33,134 nucleotides of DNA from Streptococcus sp. HMSC067H01 (GCF_001814775.1 NZ_KV817814.1:1-33134), one strand, 5' to 3'. Shown: positions 17,285 to 25,441, counted from the stretch's first letter. Numbers and translations are program-made. Notes: generated from the sequence alone by a model not told the origin.

Positions 17285-17293
17285 TGATATAAT
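17285..17293 (+). promoter_or_regulatory. Extended -10 promoter of rsuA, giving a leaderless mRNA
   Basis: TGATATAAT (TG at 17285-17286, TATAAT at 17288-17293) leaves only six bases before the ATG at 17300. Transcription would start on or next to the A of the start codon. No Shine-Dalgarno is present between the promoter and the ATG, and the -35 is weak. Confidence 0.7.
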
Positions 17294-17299
17294 AGCTTT

Positions 17300-18022
17300 A
17301 TGAGATTAGATAAATTTTTAGTTGCCTGTGCAGTCGGGAGTCGGACTGAGGTCAAAAACTTTCTCAAGGCTGGGCGCGTGACAGTGAATGGTAAGAAAGA
17401 AAAATCTGCCAAGTTGCAAATCAATGAAGACACGGACGAAATTTGTTTTGACGGGCAAAAGATAGACTACGAGGAGTTTGTTTACTATATGATGAACAAG
17501 CCCCAAGGAGTTATTTCAGCAACTGAGGATCCAAAACACAAGACAGTCTTGGACTTGTTGGATGACTATGCACGTGCCAAGGAAGTTTTCCCAGTAGGAC
17601 GTTTGGATATCGATACGCATGGACTCTTACTCTTGACTAATGATGGTAAGCTGGCTCATGCTCTCCTTTCACCTAAACGCCATGTGGATAAAACCTATCT
17701 AGCGCAGAACAATGGAGTGATGACAGATGCAGATGTTGAGACATTTGCGCAAGGTATTCCCCTCAAGGACTTTACCTGTCAGCCTGCCAAGCTGGAGCTT
17801 GTGTCGATCGATACGGAAAAGGATCAAAGCCTGGTCCGAGTGACCATTGCAGAAGGGAAATTTCACCAGATTAAACGGATGGTAGCCTACTGTGGCAAGG
17901 AAGTGGTGGACTTGCAACGTCTGACCATGGGAACTTTGACCTTGGATGAAAATCTAAAGCGTGGGGAATGGCGTCGCTTAACTAAAGAGGAATTAGAAGG
18001 CTTACTCGAAAGTGTTGGGTAA
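17300..18022 (+). CDS. rsuA: 16S rRNA pseudouridine synthase, RsuA family
   Basis: 240 residues. An N-terminal S4 RNA-binding domain (MRLDKFLVACAVGSRTEV, ~1-60) is followed by the catalytic domain with GRLDIDTHGLLLLTNDG, where D103 is the expected catalytic aspartate, and the family's KTYLA and GKFHQIKRM motifs. RsuA converts uridine 516 of 16S rRNA (E. coli numbering) to pseudouridine during 30S assembly. The close paralogues RluB/RluE/RluF differ in target, but the length and S4 domain favour RsuA. The gene is monocistronic: promoter directly upstream and a strong terminator 15 bases after the stop. Confidence 0.9.
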   Translation: MRLDKFLVACAVGSRTEVKNFLKAGRVTVNGKKEKSAKLQINEDTDEICFDGQKIDYEEFVYYMMNKPQGVISATEDPKHKTVLDLLDDYARAKEVFPVGRLDIDTHGLLLLTNDGKLAHALLSPKRHVDKTYLAQNNGVMTDADVETFAQGIPLKDFTCQPAKLELVSIDTEKDQSLVRVTIAEGKFHQIKRMVAYCGKEVVDLQRLTMGTLTLDENLKRGEWRRLTKEELEGLLESVG

Positions 18023-18036
18023 ACTGTGTAATCGTT

Positions 18037-18077
18037 GAAAAAGGTGAGGAAAATATCCTTGCCTTTTTCAGTTTTTG
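18037..18077 (+). terminator. Terminator of rsuA
   Basis: A 14-bp stem with two G-U pairs (18037-18050 against 18056-18069), loop AAATA, and a T-rich tail. Both arms include an A/T-run, so it could work in either direction. Confidence 0.88.
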
Positions 18078-18078
18078 G

Positions 18079-18106
18079 TTGCTTCCTTTGTGAAAAGAGT
18101 TATAAT
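18079..18106 (+). promoter_or_regulatory. Promoter of pepC
   Basis: TTGCTT (18079-18084), 16-bp spacer, TATAAT (18101-18106). The gene's AAAGGAGG ribosome site and ATG at 18133 follow at normal distances. Confidence 0.75.
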
Positions 18107-18132
18107 AGACTGTAGAATAAAAGGAGGATTTT

Positions 18133-19467
18133 ATGAACGCGATTCAAGAATCATTTACAGATAAATTATTTGCCAACTATGAAGCAAATGTAAAATACCA
18201 AGCTATCGAAAATGCAGCTAGCCACAATGGAATTTTTGCAGCCCTTGAGCGTCGTCAAAGCCATGTAGACAACACACCTGTTTTCTCACTTGACTTGACT
18301 AAGGACAAGGTCACTAACCAGAAAGCATCTGGTCGTTGCTGGATGTTTGCAGCCCTTAATACTTTCCGCCACAAACTCATCTCTCAATACAAACTTGAAA
18401 ACTTTGAATTGTCACAAGCCCACACCTTCTTCTGGGACAAGTATGAAAAATCTAACTGGTTCTTGGAGCAAGTCATTGTGACAGCTGACCAAGAATTGAC
18501 AAGCCGCAAGGTTAGCTTCCTACTCCAAACTCCACAACAAGATGGTGGACAATGGGATATGGTAGTTTCTCTCTTTGAGAAATATGGTGTCGTTCCTAAG
18601 TCTGTTTATCCAGAGTCTGTTTCATCTAGCAGCAGCCGTGAGCTCAATGCCATCCTTAACAAATTGCTCCGTCAAGACGCTCAAATCTTGCGTGACCTCT
18701 TGGCTTCTGGTGCAGATCAAGCAGCTGTTCAAGCTAAAAAAGAAGACCTCTTGCAAGAAATCTTTAATTTCCTTGCCATGTCACTAGGTCTCCCACCACG
18801 TCAATTTGACTTTGCTTATCGCGATAAGGATAACAACTACCAAAGCGAAAAAGGCATCACTCCACAAGAGTTTTACAAGAAATATGTTGACCTTCCACTA
18901 GAAGACTATGTTTCTGTAATCAATGCTCCAACTGCTGATAAACCATACGGTAAATCTTACACAGTTGAGATGCTGGGAAATGTTGTTGGTAGCCGTGCGG
19001 TTCGCTACATCAACGTACCGATGGAACGCTTGAAAGAATTGGCCATTGCCCAAATGCAGACAGGAGAAACTGTTTGGTTTGGTTCAGATGTTGGCCAGCT
19101 CAGCAATCGTAAAGCAGGAATCCTTGCGACAGATGTCTATGATTTTGAATCAAGCATGGATATTCAATTGACTCAAGACAAGGCTGGACGTTTGGACTAC
19201 AGCGAAAGCTTGATGACCCACGCTATGGTCTTGACAGGTGTTGATTTGGATGAAAATGGTAAATCAACTAAGTGGAAAGTTGAAAACTCATGGGGAGACA
19301 AGGTCGGTACAGATGGTTACTTTGTTGCCTCAGATGCTTGGATGGACGAATACACTTACCAAATCGTTGTACGTAAAGAATTGCTGACAGCAGAAGAACG
19401 AGCTGCCTATGAAGCAGAACCAATCGTTCTTGCACCATGGGATCCAATGGGTGCTTTGGCAGAGTAA
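18133..19467 (+). CDS. pepC: Aminopeptidase C (bleomycin hydrolase family, C1B)
   Basis: 444 residues, the usual length of lactic-acid-bacterial PepC. The cysteine-protease triad is intact: C69 in ASGRCWMFAALN (with Q63 before it), H363 in MTHAMVLTG and N385 in VENSWGDKVG. PepC is a cytoplasmic hexameric aminopeptidase that trims peptides taken up from the medium; the C-terminal residues insert into the active site and fix its aminopeptidase mode. Good AAAGGAGG site upstream. It is followed by a terminator shared with the convergent manN gene. Confidence 0.97.
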   Translation: MNAIQESFTDKLFANYEANVKYQAIENAASHNGIFAALERRQSHVDNTPVFSLDLTKDKVTNQKASGRCWMFAALNTFRHKLISQYKLENFELSQAHTFFWDKYEKSNWFLEQVIVTADQELTSRKVSFLLQTPQQDGGQWDMVVSLFEKYGVVPKSVYPESVSSSSSRELNAILNKLLRQDAQILRDLLASGADQAAVQAKKEDLLQEIFNFLAMSLGLPPRQFDFAYRDKDNNYQSEKGITPQEFYKKYVDLPLEDYVSVINAPTADKPYGKSYTVEMLGNVVGSRAVRYINVPMERLKELAIAQMQTGETVWFGSDVGQLSNRKAGILATDVYDFESSMDIQLTQDKAGRLDYSESLMTHAMVLTGVDLDENGKSTKWKVENSWGDKVGTDGYFVASDAWMDEYTYQIVVRKELLTAEERAAYEAEPIVLAPWDPMGALAE

Positions 19468-19476
19468 ATGAGATAT

Positions 19477-19511
19477 AAAAAAGAATCAGGTGATGAACCT
19501 GATTCTTTTTT
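19477..19511. terminator. Bidirectional terminator between pepC and manN
   Basis: A perfect 15-bp inverted repeat (19477-19491 with 19497-19511; core AAGAATCAGGT), loop GATGA, with an A-run on the left and a T-run on the right. It can end pepC on the plus strand and manLMN on the minus strand. Confidence 0.95.
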
Positions 19512-19533
19512 TGTTTGTACATTCTCACCGAGA

Positions 19534-20445
19534 TTACATGATACCGAAGAAACGAGCTGCGATACCTACTGCAAAGAGAGCAAGGATGATTGTGATTGGA
19601 GATACTTTTTTCTTAAGCAACCACATGCAAAGGAAAGTAAGGAGAAGTCCCATCAATCCTGGGATCAATGAGTTCAACTGACCTTGAAGCGTTTGTGGTT
19701 GAACGCTATCCAAGCTCAATCCGCTAAGTGCTTGGCCGAGAATTCCCTTCAATTCTCCACCTGTAACAGGACCTTCTGGGAAGACGATGTAGGCACCTTC
19801 TGACAATTGTTTACCTGGAAGGTTGATAGTGAAGTTGATCGATACCCAACGTTGTACAAGAACGGCAAGGATGAACATACCAAGGATTGAAGCTCCTTTA
19901 GTGATGTCTTTCAAGATACCACCTGACATGTCTTTAGTGATTTCAGATCCAGCCTTGTAACCAAATTCTTGTGTATACCATAGGAAAGACATACGGATTG
20001 CATTCCATCCAAAGAAGAAGAGAAGTGGTCCAACGATATTACCAGTTGCAGCAAGTGATGCACCAAGGGCACCAAGGATCGGACGAACTGTAAACCAGAA
20101 GACTGGGTCACCGATACCAGCAAGAGGTCCCATCATACCGATCTTAACACCTTGGATAGCAGCGTCATCGATTTCAGTACCGTTAGCGCGTTCTTCTTCA
20201 AGTGCAAGAGTAACCCCCATGATTGGAGCAGCTACGTATGGGTGAGTGTTGAAGAATTCAAGGTGACGCTCAAGAGCAGCTGCTTGGTCTTCTTTTTTAG
20301 TGTAAAGTTTCTTGATAGCTGGGATCAAAGAGTAAGCCCAACCCAAGTTTTGCATACGTTCGTAGTTCCAAGAACCTTGAAGGAATTGTGAACGCCACCA
20401 AACTTTTTGGCGATCTGATTTTGATAATTGAATTTTTTCAGCCAT
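19534..20445 (-). CDS. manN: PTS mannose/glucose transporter IID component
   Basis: 303 residues, normal length for the mannose-family IID subunit. N-terminus with KVWWRSQFLQGSWNYERMQ and GWAYSLIPAIKKLY, then FNTHPYVAAPIMGV and MMGPLAGIGDPVFWF, all characteristic of the IID family, and hydrophobic segments at the C-terminus. With ManM it forms the membrane channel of the phosphotransferase system that imports glucose, mannose, glucosamine and related hexoses and phosphorylates them. It is the last gene of manLMN, 14 bases after manM, with an AAAGGGG ribosome site. Confidence 0.96.
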   Translation of the reverse strand: MAEKIQLSKSDRQKVWWRSQFLQGSWNYERMQNLGWAYSLIPAIKKLYTKKEDQAAALERHLEFFNTHPYVAAPIMGVTLALEEERANGTEIDDAAIQGVKIGMMGPLAGIGDPVFWFTVRPILGALGASLAATGNIVGPLLFFFGWNAIRMSFLWYTQEFGYKAGSEITKDMSGGILKDITKGASILGMFILAVLVQRWVSINFTINLPGKQLSEGAYIVFPEGPVTGGELKGILGQALSGLSLDSVQPQTLQGQLNSLIPGLMGLLLTFLCMWLLKKKVSPITIILALFAVGIAARFFGIM

Positions 20446-20459
20446 GATTGTTCCCCTTT

Positions 20460-21272
20460 CTAGTAGTCTTCTAGGATATCACCGATTGGATCGTTAGAAG
20501 TTGCAGCTCCTCCGCCACCGTTTCCACCTTGTTTAGAAAGGTTGAGATAGATGAAGGCAAGGGCAACACCGATGACACCAAGGGCAATCAAAGTCAATTG
20601 AGAGATTGCTGCAAGAGCAAAACCGATTGCGAAGAATGGCCATACTTCACGAGTAGCCATCATGTTGATAACCAAAGCGTAACCAACGGCAACGACCATA
20701 GCACCACCGACAGCCATACCACCTTTAAGCCATTCTGGCATAAGGTTCAATACGCTTTGAACGGCTTCAGTTGGCATTGCAAGCAAGAGTGCAGCTGGGA
20801 TAGCAATACGTAGACCTTGAAGAGCAAGGGCAAAGTAGTGAGCACGTTCAACAGCTGCAATGTTTCCTTCTTTAGCAGCAGCATCTGCAGTATGAACCAA
20901 ACCAACTGAGATTGTACGAACGATCATAGTCAAGAAAAGTCCAGCTACGGCAAGAGGGATTGCAGTTGCAGTTGCGACTGCGATACCTTCAGTAGTAAAG
21001 TTACCACCCTTAATCATGATGATTGCAGCTGCAACAGAGGCAAGAGCAGCGTCAGGAGCTACGGCAGCTCCGATGTTTGCCCAACCAAGAGCGATCATTT
21101 GAAGTGATCCACCAAGCATAACCCCTGCTTCGAGGTTACCAGTTACAAGACCGATAAGGGTACATGCTACGATTGGTTGATGGAATTGGAATTGGTCGAG
21201 GATACCTTCAAGACCTGCGAAGAAGGCAACAACTACAACCAAGATAGCAGAAATGAATGAAATATCTGACAT
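20460..21272 (-). CDS. manM: PTS mannose/glucose transporter IIC component
   Basis: 270 residues, strongly hydrophobic, typical IIC of the mannose family. Recognisable segments include QPIVACTLIGLVTGN near residue 32 and MLGGSLQMIALGWANIGAA near residue 52, with glycine-rich LNLMPEWLKGGMAVGG later. The C-terminus ends in a glycine-rich, acidic tail (GGNGGGG, DILEDY), as in other streptococcal ManM. It is the substrate-translocating membrane subunit. It lies between manL and manN, with gaps of 29 and 14 bases. Confidence 0.96.
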   Translation of the reverse strand: MSDISFISAILVVVVAFFAGLEGILDQFQFHQPIVACTLIGLVTGNLEAGVMLGGSLQMIALGWANIGAAVAPDAALASVAAAIIMIKGGNFTTEGIAVATATAIPLAVAGLFLTMIVRTISVGLVHTADAAAKEGNIAAVERAHYFALALQGLRIAIPAALLLAMPTEAVQSVLNLMPEWLKGGMAVGGAMVVAVGYALVINMMATREVWPFFAIGFALAAISQLTLIALGVIGVALAFIYLNLSKQGGNGGGGAATSNDPIGDILEDY

Positions 21273-21301
21273 GGTTTTATTCCTTTTCTATTTAATGTTA
21301 A

Positions 21302-22291
21302 TTATTGAACGTTAGCTTTGCTAATCAAGTCAAACAAATCTTTTTTAGTGTCGTTTGGTACTTTACGTACGTCAAATTCAACACCAAGGTCACGCATTTT
21401 TTCAAATGTAGCAACGTCGTCTTTGTCCATTGACAATACGTTGTTGACCATTGTTTTACCAGTTGAGTGAGCCATTGATCCAACGTTAAGAGTTTTGATT
21501 GGCACACCACCTTCGATAGCCCGAAGGGCATCTTGTGGTGTTTCAAACAAGATAAGGGCATGTGTTTCACCAAAGCGAGGATCTTTAGCAACCTCAATCA
21601 ATTTTTTGATTGGAACAACGTTAGCCTTCACTCCGTTAGGAGCCGCTTGTTTGATCAATTCTTTACGAAGGTCGTCGTTAGCTACGTTATCTGAAGCAAC
21701 GATGATACGGTTAGCTTTTGAATCTGGTGTCCAAGCAGTTGCGACTTGCCCGTGAAGGAGACGTGTGTCAAGACGTGCAAGGTTGATTTTCAGTTTACCG
21801 TCTCCAATGACAGTTCCTTCTGGAATAGCAGCTTGGGCTACAGGCGCAGTTGCAGCAGTAGCAACTTCCTCAGCTGGATTTAGTTCTTCTGGAAGAGCCT
21901 TGATGCCATCCTTAGATTCTTTGATGATATTTGCAGCGACTTTATCAACACCTGCAGTAGCGTCCATGAGGCGCTCGGTATATGCTTGGATTAACATCGG
22001 TAAGTTAAGTCCTGTGATGATGGCAAATTTACGCTCAGGGTTTTCTCCCATTACGCGGCTAGCTTGGTTAAATGGAGACCCACTCCAAAGGTCAGCCAAG
22101 ACTAGAACCTCATCTTCTGCGTCAAATGCAGCCACAGCATTGTTGAACTTGGCGTATAAATCATCTGGACCTTCGTTTGGCATAAAGGTTACAACTTGAA
22201 CCTTTTCTTGTTCACCAAAGATCATAGATCCTGACTGATGAATACCCGCGGCAAATTCACCGTGGCTCGCAATAATGATTCCGATACTCAT
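21302..22291 (-). CDS. manL: PTS mannose/glucose transporter IIAB component
   Basis: 329 residues from the chosen ATG. Residues ~1-135 are the IIA domain, with the phosphorylated histidine in [12 protein letters not shown] (H10). An Ala/Pro-rich linker (~140-160) joins the IIB domain (~165-329), whose active histidine is in [14 protein letters not shown]. HPr passes phosphate to IIA, then IIB, then to the incoming sugar; ManL is also a regulator of sugar preference in streptococci. Two in-frame ATGs lie three codons apart. The upper one (22300) is only one base after the AAGGAGG site, while the lower one (22291) is at about 10 bases and gives the family-like [11 protein letters not shown], so I chose it. 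First gene of manLMN. Confidence 0.96.
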   Translation of the reverse strand: MSIGIIIASHGEFAAGIHQSGSMIFGEQEKVQVVTFMPNEGPDDLYAKFNNAVAAFDAEDEVLVLADLWSGSPFNQASRVMGENPERKFAIITGLNLPMLIQAYTERLMDATAGVDKVAANIIKESKDGIKALPEELNPAEEVATAATAPVAQAAIPEGTVIGDGKLKINLARLDTRLLHGQVATAWTPDSKANRIIVASDNVANDDLRKELIKQAAPNGVKANVVPIKKLIEVAKDPRFGETHALILFETPQDALRAIEGGVPIKTLNVGSMAHSTGKTMVNNVLSMDKDDVATFEKMRDLGVEFDVRKVPNDTKKDLFDLISKANVQ

Positions 22292-22328
22292 TATTGTCAT
22301 TCCTCCTTATAAAATGTTTGACTCTTAG

Positions 22329-22345
22329 TTTAAGAAAACTTTAAG
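22329..22345. promoter_or_regulatory. CiaR-type direct repeat over the manL transcription start
   Basis: TTTAAG (22329-22334), AAAAC, TTTAAG (22340-22345) is an exact 6-5-6 match to the CiaR box on the plus strand, with another TTAAG at 22351-22355. It lies immediately downstream of the manL -10 (minus strand), covering the predicted start point. This position predicts repression when CiaR binds. Confidence 0.7.
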
Positions 22346-22353
22346 ACTCCTTA

Positions 22354-22382
22354 AGTATAAATCGTTTTCATCAAAAATGCAA
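22354..22382 (-). promoter_or_regulatory. Promoter of manLMN
   Basis: On the minus strand TTGCAT (22382-22377), 17-bp spacer, TATACT (22359-22354). Start expected near 22347, about 55 bases before the manL ATG. Confidence 0.78.
22357..22371 (-). promoter_or_regulatory. cre-like CcpA site within the manL promoter
   Basis: The minus strand reads ATGAAAACGATTTAT, matching the cre consensus WTGNAANCGNWNNCW at all fixed positions but one (A for the late C). It occupies the spacer and part of the -10, a repressing position. Confidence 0.6.
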
Positions 22383-22655
22383 CTAATTACACTAAAGATT
22401 TAAAAAAATGGGAAAATGTTTGCTTTTTAGATGTTGATATATCAACGTTTTGTAAGAATATTTAAAGAATTGGAAAAAATTTAATATAAAAAGGTGGTGA
22501 GTAGACATTAGCAGAGCAAGTCTCAATTTCCTTATACTAGCTAAATGGGGCTTCAAAGATTCACAGGAATCTAAACGACCATGGGTTGAGAAAATGAAGT
22601 TTTCAGCAACAATTTCAATTAGTTATCGCCTCAAAGACTCATTTTCAATAAGAAA
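22383..22655. other. Intergenic region between manL promoter and adh terminator
   Basis: No gene is supported here. It holds a perfect 14-bp palindrome, GTTGATATATCAAC (22433-22446), about 50 bp upstream of the manL -35. The rest is AT-rich with scattered short frames, the longest starting at 22594 and running through the adh terminator, which argues against coding. Confidence 0.6.
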
Positions 22656-22683
22656 AGAGATCGGAATTTTTATTCCGACCTCA
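22656..22683 (-). terminator. Terminator of the alcohol dehydrogenase gene
   Basis: A 10-bp stem with one mismatch: GAGGTCGGAA on the minus strand (22682-22673) pairs with TTCCGATCTC (22666-22657), loop of six A/T bases, followed on the minus strand by a T-rich tail. It lies about 20 bases after the adh stop. Confidence 0.8.
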
Positions 22684-22700
22684 TACTGTATTTTTTTATC

Positions 22701-23720
22701 TTAATGAGTAAAGTCTAGAACCATGCGACCTTGGATGGTACCAGCAGCCATTTCATCAAAGACAGCAATGGCATCTTCGACAGGGCGTTTTTGAACGATT
22801 GGTACAACCAGACCTTCAGCACCAAATTGGAAGGCTTCTTCCAAATCTTTACGTGTTCCAACGAGAGAACCGATGACCTGAATACCGTCAAGAACTGTTT
22901 TGACGATGCTTAGATCCATCATTTCTGAAGGGAGTCCGACAGCTACTACACGACCGCCTGCACGAACAGAGTCAACTGCTTGGTTGAAGGCAACTTTTGA
23001 TACAGCTGTTACGACAGCTGAGTGAGCACCACCGTTTGTTTTTTCTTTGATAAGACCTGGAACATCTTCGACTTCAAGACCATTAATCACGATATCAGCA
23101 CCAACTTCTTTAGCTAGAGCAAGTTTATCGTTGTTAATATCTACTGCGATAACGTGAGCGTTGAATACTTTTTTAGCATATTGAACAGCTAAGTTACCAA
23201 GCCCTCCAGCACCATAGAGTACAACCCATTGGCCTGGTTCAACTTTTGCTTCTTTGATAGCCTTGTAGGTAGTAACACCGGCACAAGTAATTGAAGAAGC
23301 TTGGGCTGGATCGAGACCTTCTGGAACCTTAACAGCATAATCTGCAGTTACGATACATTGTTCTGCCATACCACCATCAACTGAGTAGCCAGCATTTTTC
23401 ACTGTGCGGCAAAGAGTTTCGCGCCCAGTTGTACAGTATTCACATTTTCCACAACCTTCAAAGAACCAAGCAACACTAACACGGTCGCCAACTTTTAGGC
23501 TCTTAACATCAGGAGCAACTTCTTTGACGATACCGATACCTTCGTGACCGAGAACACGTCCTGGAACTTTACCAAAGTCACCATGGGCAACGTGGAGGTC
23601 AGTGTGGCAGACACCACAGTACTCAACTTCTACAAGAGCTTCCCCAGTTTCGAGTGGACGGAGAACTTTTTCTTCAATAGCAACACCAGTGCTTTCTGGA
23701 TTTACAACAACAGCTTTCAT
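22701..23720 (-). CDS. adhP: Zinc-dependent alcohol dehydrogenase (AdhP type)
   Basis: 339 residues, medium-chain dehydrogenase family. Catalytic zinc ligands are C38 (CGVCHTD), H59 (GHEGIG) and C146 (ITCAGVTTY); structural zinc cysteines are C90, C93, C96 and C104. The NAD-binding motif is [15 protein letters not shown] with the aspartate of AVDINNDKL favouring NAD(H). It interconverts ethanol-like alcohols and aldehydes, helping reoxidise NADH in fermentation. Single-gene unit: own promoter upstream and own terminator. In pneumococci an alcohol dehydrogenase gene also flanks manLMN. Other names (adh, adhA) are in use for orthologues. Confidence 0.93.
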   Translation of the reverse strand: MKAVVVNPESTGVAIEEKVLRPLETGEALVEVEYCGVCHTDLHVAHGDFGKVPGRVLGHEGIGIVKEVAPDVKSLKVGDRVSVAWFFEGCGKCEYCTTGRETLCRTVKNAGYSVDGGMAEQCIVTADYAVKVPEGLDPAQASSITCAGVTTYKAIKEAKVEPGQWVVLYGAGGLGNLAVQYAKKVFNAHVIAVDINNDKLALAKEVGADIVINGLEVEDVPGLIKEKTNGGAHSAVVTAVSKVAFNQAVDSVRAGGRVVAVGLPSEMMDLSIVKTVLDGIQVIGSLVGTRKDLEEAFQFGAEGLVVPIVQKRPVEDAIAVFDEMAAGTIQGRMVLDFTH

Positions 23721-23822
23721 AGCTATCCTCCTTGGTTAGTCGTTGAGGTGCAGAGGAAAAGGGGCTTGGCTTGAAAAGCTTTCAAGTGAAGTCGAATTTG
23801 AACTGCCCTCTTTTTTGTCTAT

Positions 23823-23840
23823 ATGTGAATTGTATCACTA
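23823..23840. promoter_or_regulatory. Rex-like operator over the adh -10
   Basis: The dyad GTGA-N6-TCAC sits in an 18-mer (23823-23840) that fits the Rex consensus TTGTGAAN4TTCACAA at 11 of 14 fixed positions. It overlaps the -10 box, so binding would block transcription. Rex senses the NADH/NAD ratio, which fits an alcohol dehydrogenase gene. Confidence 0.5.
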
Positions 23841-23857
23841 TATTTAATATAGTACAA
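23829..23857 (-). promoter_or_regulatory. Promoter of the alcohol dehydrogenase gene
   Basis: On the minus strand TTGTAC (23857-23852), 17-bp spacer, TACAAT (23834-23829) preceded by TGA, an extended -10. The spacer contains a perfect 17-nt dyad centred at 23845 (8 bp on each side, ACTATATT to AATATAGT), perhaps an operator. Confidence 0.75.
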
Positions 23858-23877
23858 GGGATTTGATGCAAAAACAT

Positions 23878-23892
23878 ATGTAATCGCTTAAC
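23878..23892 (+). promoter_or_regulatory. cre-like site upstream of the adh promoter
   Basis: TGTAATCGCTTAAC (from 23879) agrees with the palindromic CcpA consensus TGTAANCGNTTACA at 10 of 12 fixed positions, with both mismatches at the end. It lies about 20 bp upstream of the adh -35. A palindrome AACCGGTT (23890-23897) abuts it. Confidence 0.4.
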
Positions 23893-24032
23893 CGGTTGAT
23901 GAGACTGTGAAAATTGAACAATGATATCTGGCGTCTTGTCATAAAATTTCATATAAAGAGGAAGTTGTTCGTTCTCAAGTCTAGGGATCGAGCTTGCAAA
24001 CAGACTTTCTGAGATCCTTCTCTGGGAGATTT

Positions 24033-24041
24033 TGGTATAAT
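24033..24041 (+). promoter_or_regulatory. Extended -10 promoter of the glutamate-cysteine ligase gene
   Basis: TGGTATAAT (24033-24041) about 48 bases before the ATG at 24090; no good -35 is seen. The rest of the region between adh and this point (23900-24032) shows no gene. Confidence 0.6.
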
Positions 24042-24089
24042 AGAGAGTGATTTATTTTCTAGTATGAGAAGTTAGAGTGAGAGGTATGT

Positions 24090-25367
24090 ATGTCCCCTTC
24101 AATTCAGTTATTAAAAGACCGCTATTTAAAAAATATCAAAGAAAATCCAGGTCTCTACATCGGTATTGAGTTGGAGTTTCCGATCGTTCATACGAAAGGC
24201 CAACCTACAGATATTGAAGTCAGCAAGGACTTGATGCATTTTTTGGTTGATGCTCTCAGTCTGGAAGTTGAAAAGGTAGACCAGGAGGGTAATCCGATTC
24301 AACTTGTAGAACCGATGAGTCAAGATCGGATTCTGTTTGAAGTTTCTTATACAACCTTGGAGTTTGCCTTTGGTAGGGCTCAGAATATCCAAGAGGTTGA
24401 AGGACGTTTTCAGGCCTATATGAAGGTAATCCAAGAAAAGCTAGGCGAAAAGAATCATGCTATCCAGGGTTGGGGGATTCACCCGAACTGGGATAGCAAT
24501 GATAATAGACCTGTCGCTTATCCACGCTATCAGATGCTGATGGATTATCTGCGTATGGGGAGTCACCAAAAAAGTGCGCATTTACATGACTTTCCACAAT
24601 ACGGAGCCTTCATCTGCGGGAGTCAAGTCCAGTTGGATGTTTCGACCGCTAACTACCTACGTGTCATCAATGCTTTCACTCAGATTGAGTCAGCCAAAGC
24701 TTTCTTATTTGCCAATTCTGAGTTTTCTGGAGCAGACTGGGACACCCAGATTTCACGAGATATCTTTTGGGAAGAATCCATGCATGGAATTTATCCAGAG
24801 AATGTTGGTGTCAATGCAAGACTCTTTAAAGATGAGAATGATTTTTTTGATTATCTAGACCGCTCTGCGATTTTTACAGCAGAACGTGATGGGGAAACCT
24901 ACTATTTTTCTCCAATTCAGGCTAGAGATTACTTAGATACTGATGAGATTACTGCCTATACTCTAAATGGAAAAGAAACTCTGCTTGTTCCTCAAGAGAA
25001 GGATTTCCAAATGCACCGTAGTTACCAATTCCAAGACATAACAACTCGAGGAACGGTCGAATTTCGTAGTGTTTGTACACAGCCGCTAGACCGCACCTTT
25101 GCTTCAGCAGCCTTTCATCTAGGTTTATTGGTGAATCTTGACAAGCTTGAAGCTTACCTAGAAACAGCTCCTTTCTTTGAAAGTTTTGGTCGTGACTACA
25201 AGTCTTTGAGAAGACAATTTTCTAAGAAACACTTCACAGATGAAGAAATAGCTGGGATTGTCCAGTTCTCCAAAGACTTGCTAGCTATAGCAGAGCAAGG
25301 ACTTGAGATGAGAGGTCAGAGTGAAATGACTTATTTAGAGCCTTTGAAAGAAGAATTGGACCTATAA
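24090..25367 (+). CDS. Glutamate-cysteine ligase family protein (GCS2 type)
   Basis: 425 residues. The N-terminus has GLYIGIELEFPIV, typical of the GCS2/GshA-like ATP-grasp-like ligases, where the acidic residues bind Mg-ATP. Further family-like motifs are YTTLEFAFG, GWGIHPNWDSN, FICGSQVQLDVS and TRGTVEFRSVCTQP. These enzymes join glutamate to cysteine to make gamma-glutamylcysteine. No glutathione synthetase (ATP-grasp) domain is fused to it and none is nearby, so the product may be gamma-glutamylcysteine itself or another gamma-glutamyl compound. Own promoter at 24033. The family is recognised with good confidence, but the true amino-acid acceptor cannot be told from sequence. Confidence 0.8.
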   Translation: MSPSIQLLKDRYLKNIKENPGLYIGIELEFPIVHTKGQPTDIEVSKDLMHFLVDALSLEVEKVDQEGNPIQLVEPMSQDRILFEVSYTTLEFAFGRAQNIQEVEGRFQAYMKVIQEKLGEKNHAIQGWGIHPNWDSNDNRPVAYPRYQMLMDYLRMGSHQKSAHLHDFPQYGAFICGSQVQLDVSTANYLRVINAFTQIESAKAFLFANSEFSGADWDTQISRDIFWEESMHGIYPENVGVNARLFKDENDFFDYLDRSAIFTAERDGETYYFSPIQARDYLDTDEITAYTLNGKETLLVPQEKDFQMHRSYQFQDITTRGTVEFRSVCTQPLDRTFASAAFHLGLLVNLDKLEAYLETAPFFESFGRDYKSLRRQFSKKHFTDEEIAGIVQFSKDLLAIAEQGLEMRGQSEMTYLEPLKEELDL

Positions 25368-25401
25368 TTTTCTCATAAAGGAAGAATTTTCTGAAAAATC
25401 A

Positions 25402-25410
25402 TGTTATAAT
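25402..25410 (+). promoter_or_regulatory. Extended -10 promoter of thrC
   Basis: TGTTATAAT (25402-25410) 31 bases before the thrC ATG at 25442. The short leader leaves no room for a riboswitch or T-box. Confidence 0.7.
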
Positions 25411-25441
25411 GAATAAGACTATAGATAAAGGATAGAGATTT

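Noticed and set aside
21495..22199. Antisense frames of 86 and 144 codons over manL
   Set aside because: Alanine/serine-rich mirror images of the strongly biased manL codons; no start signals.
22292..22300. Upstream ATG of manL
   Set aside because: Only one base after the AAGGAGG site; the ATG at 22291 has normal spacing and gives the family N-terminus.
22594..22704. Short frame of 36 codons between manL and adh
   Set aside because: Runs through the adh terminator hairpin and lacks a ribosome site.
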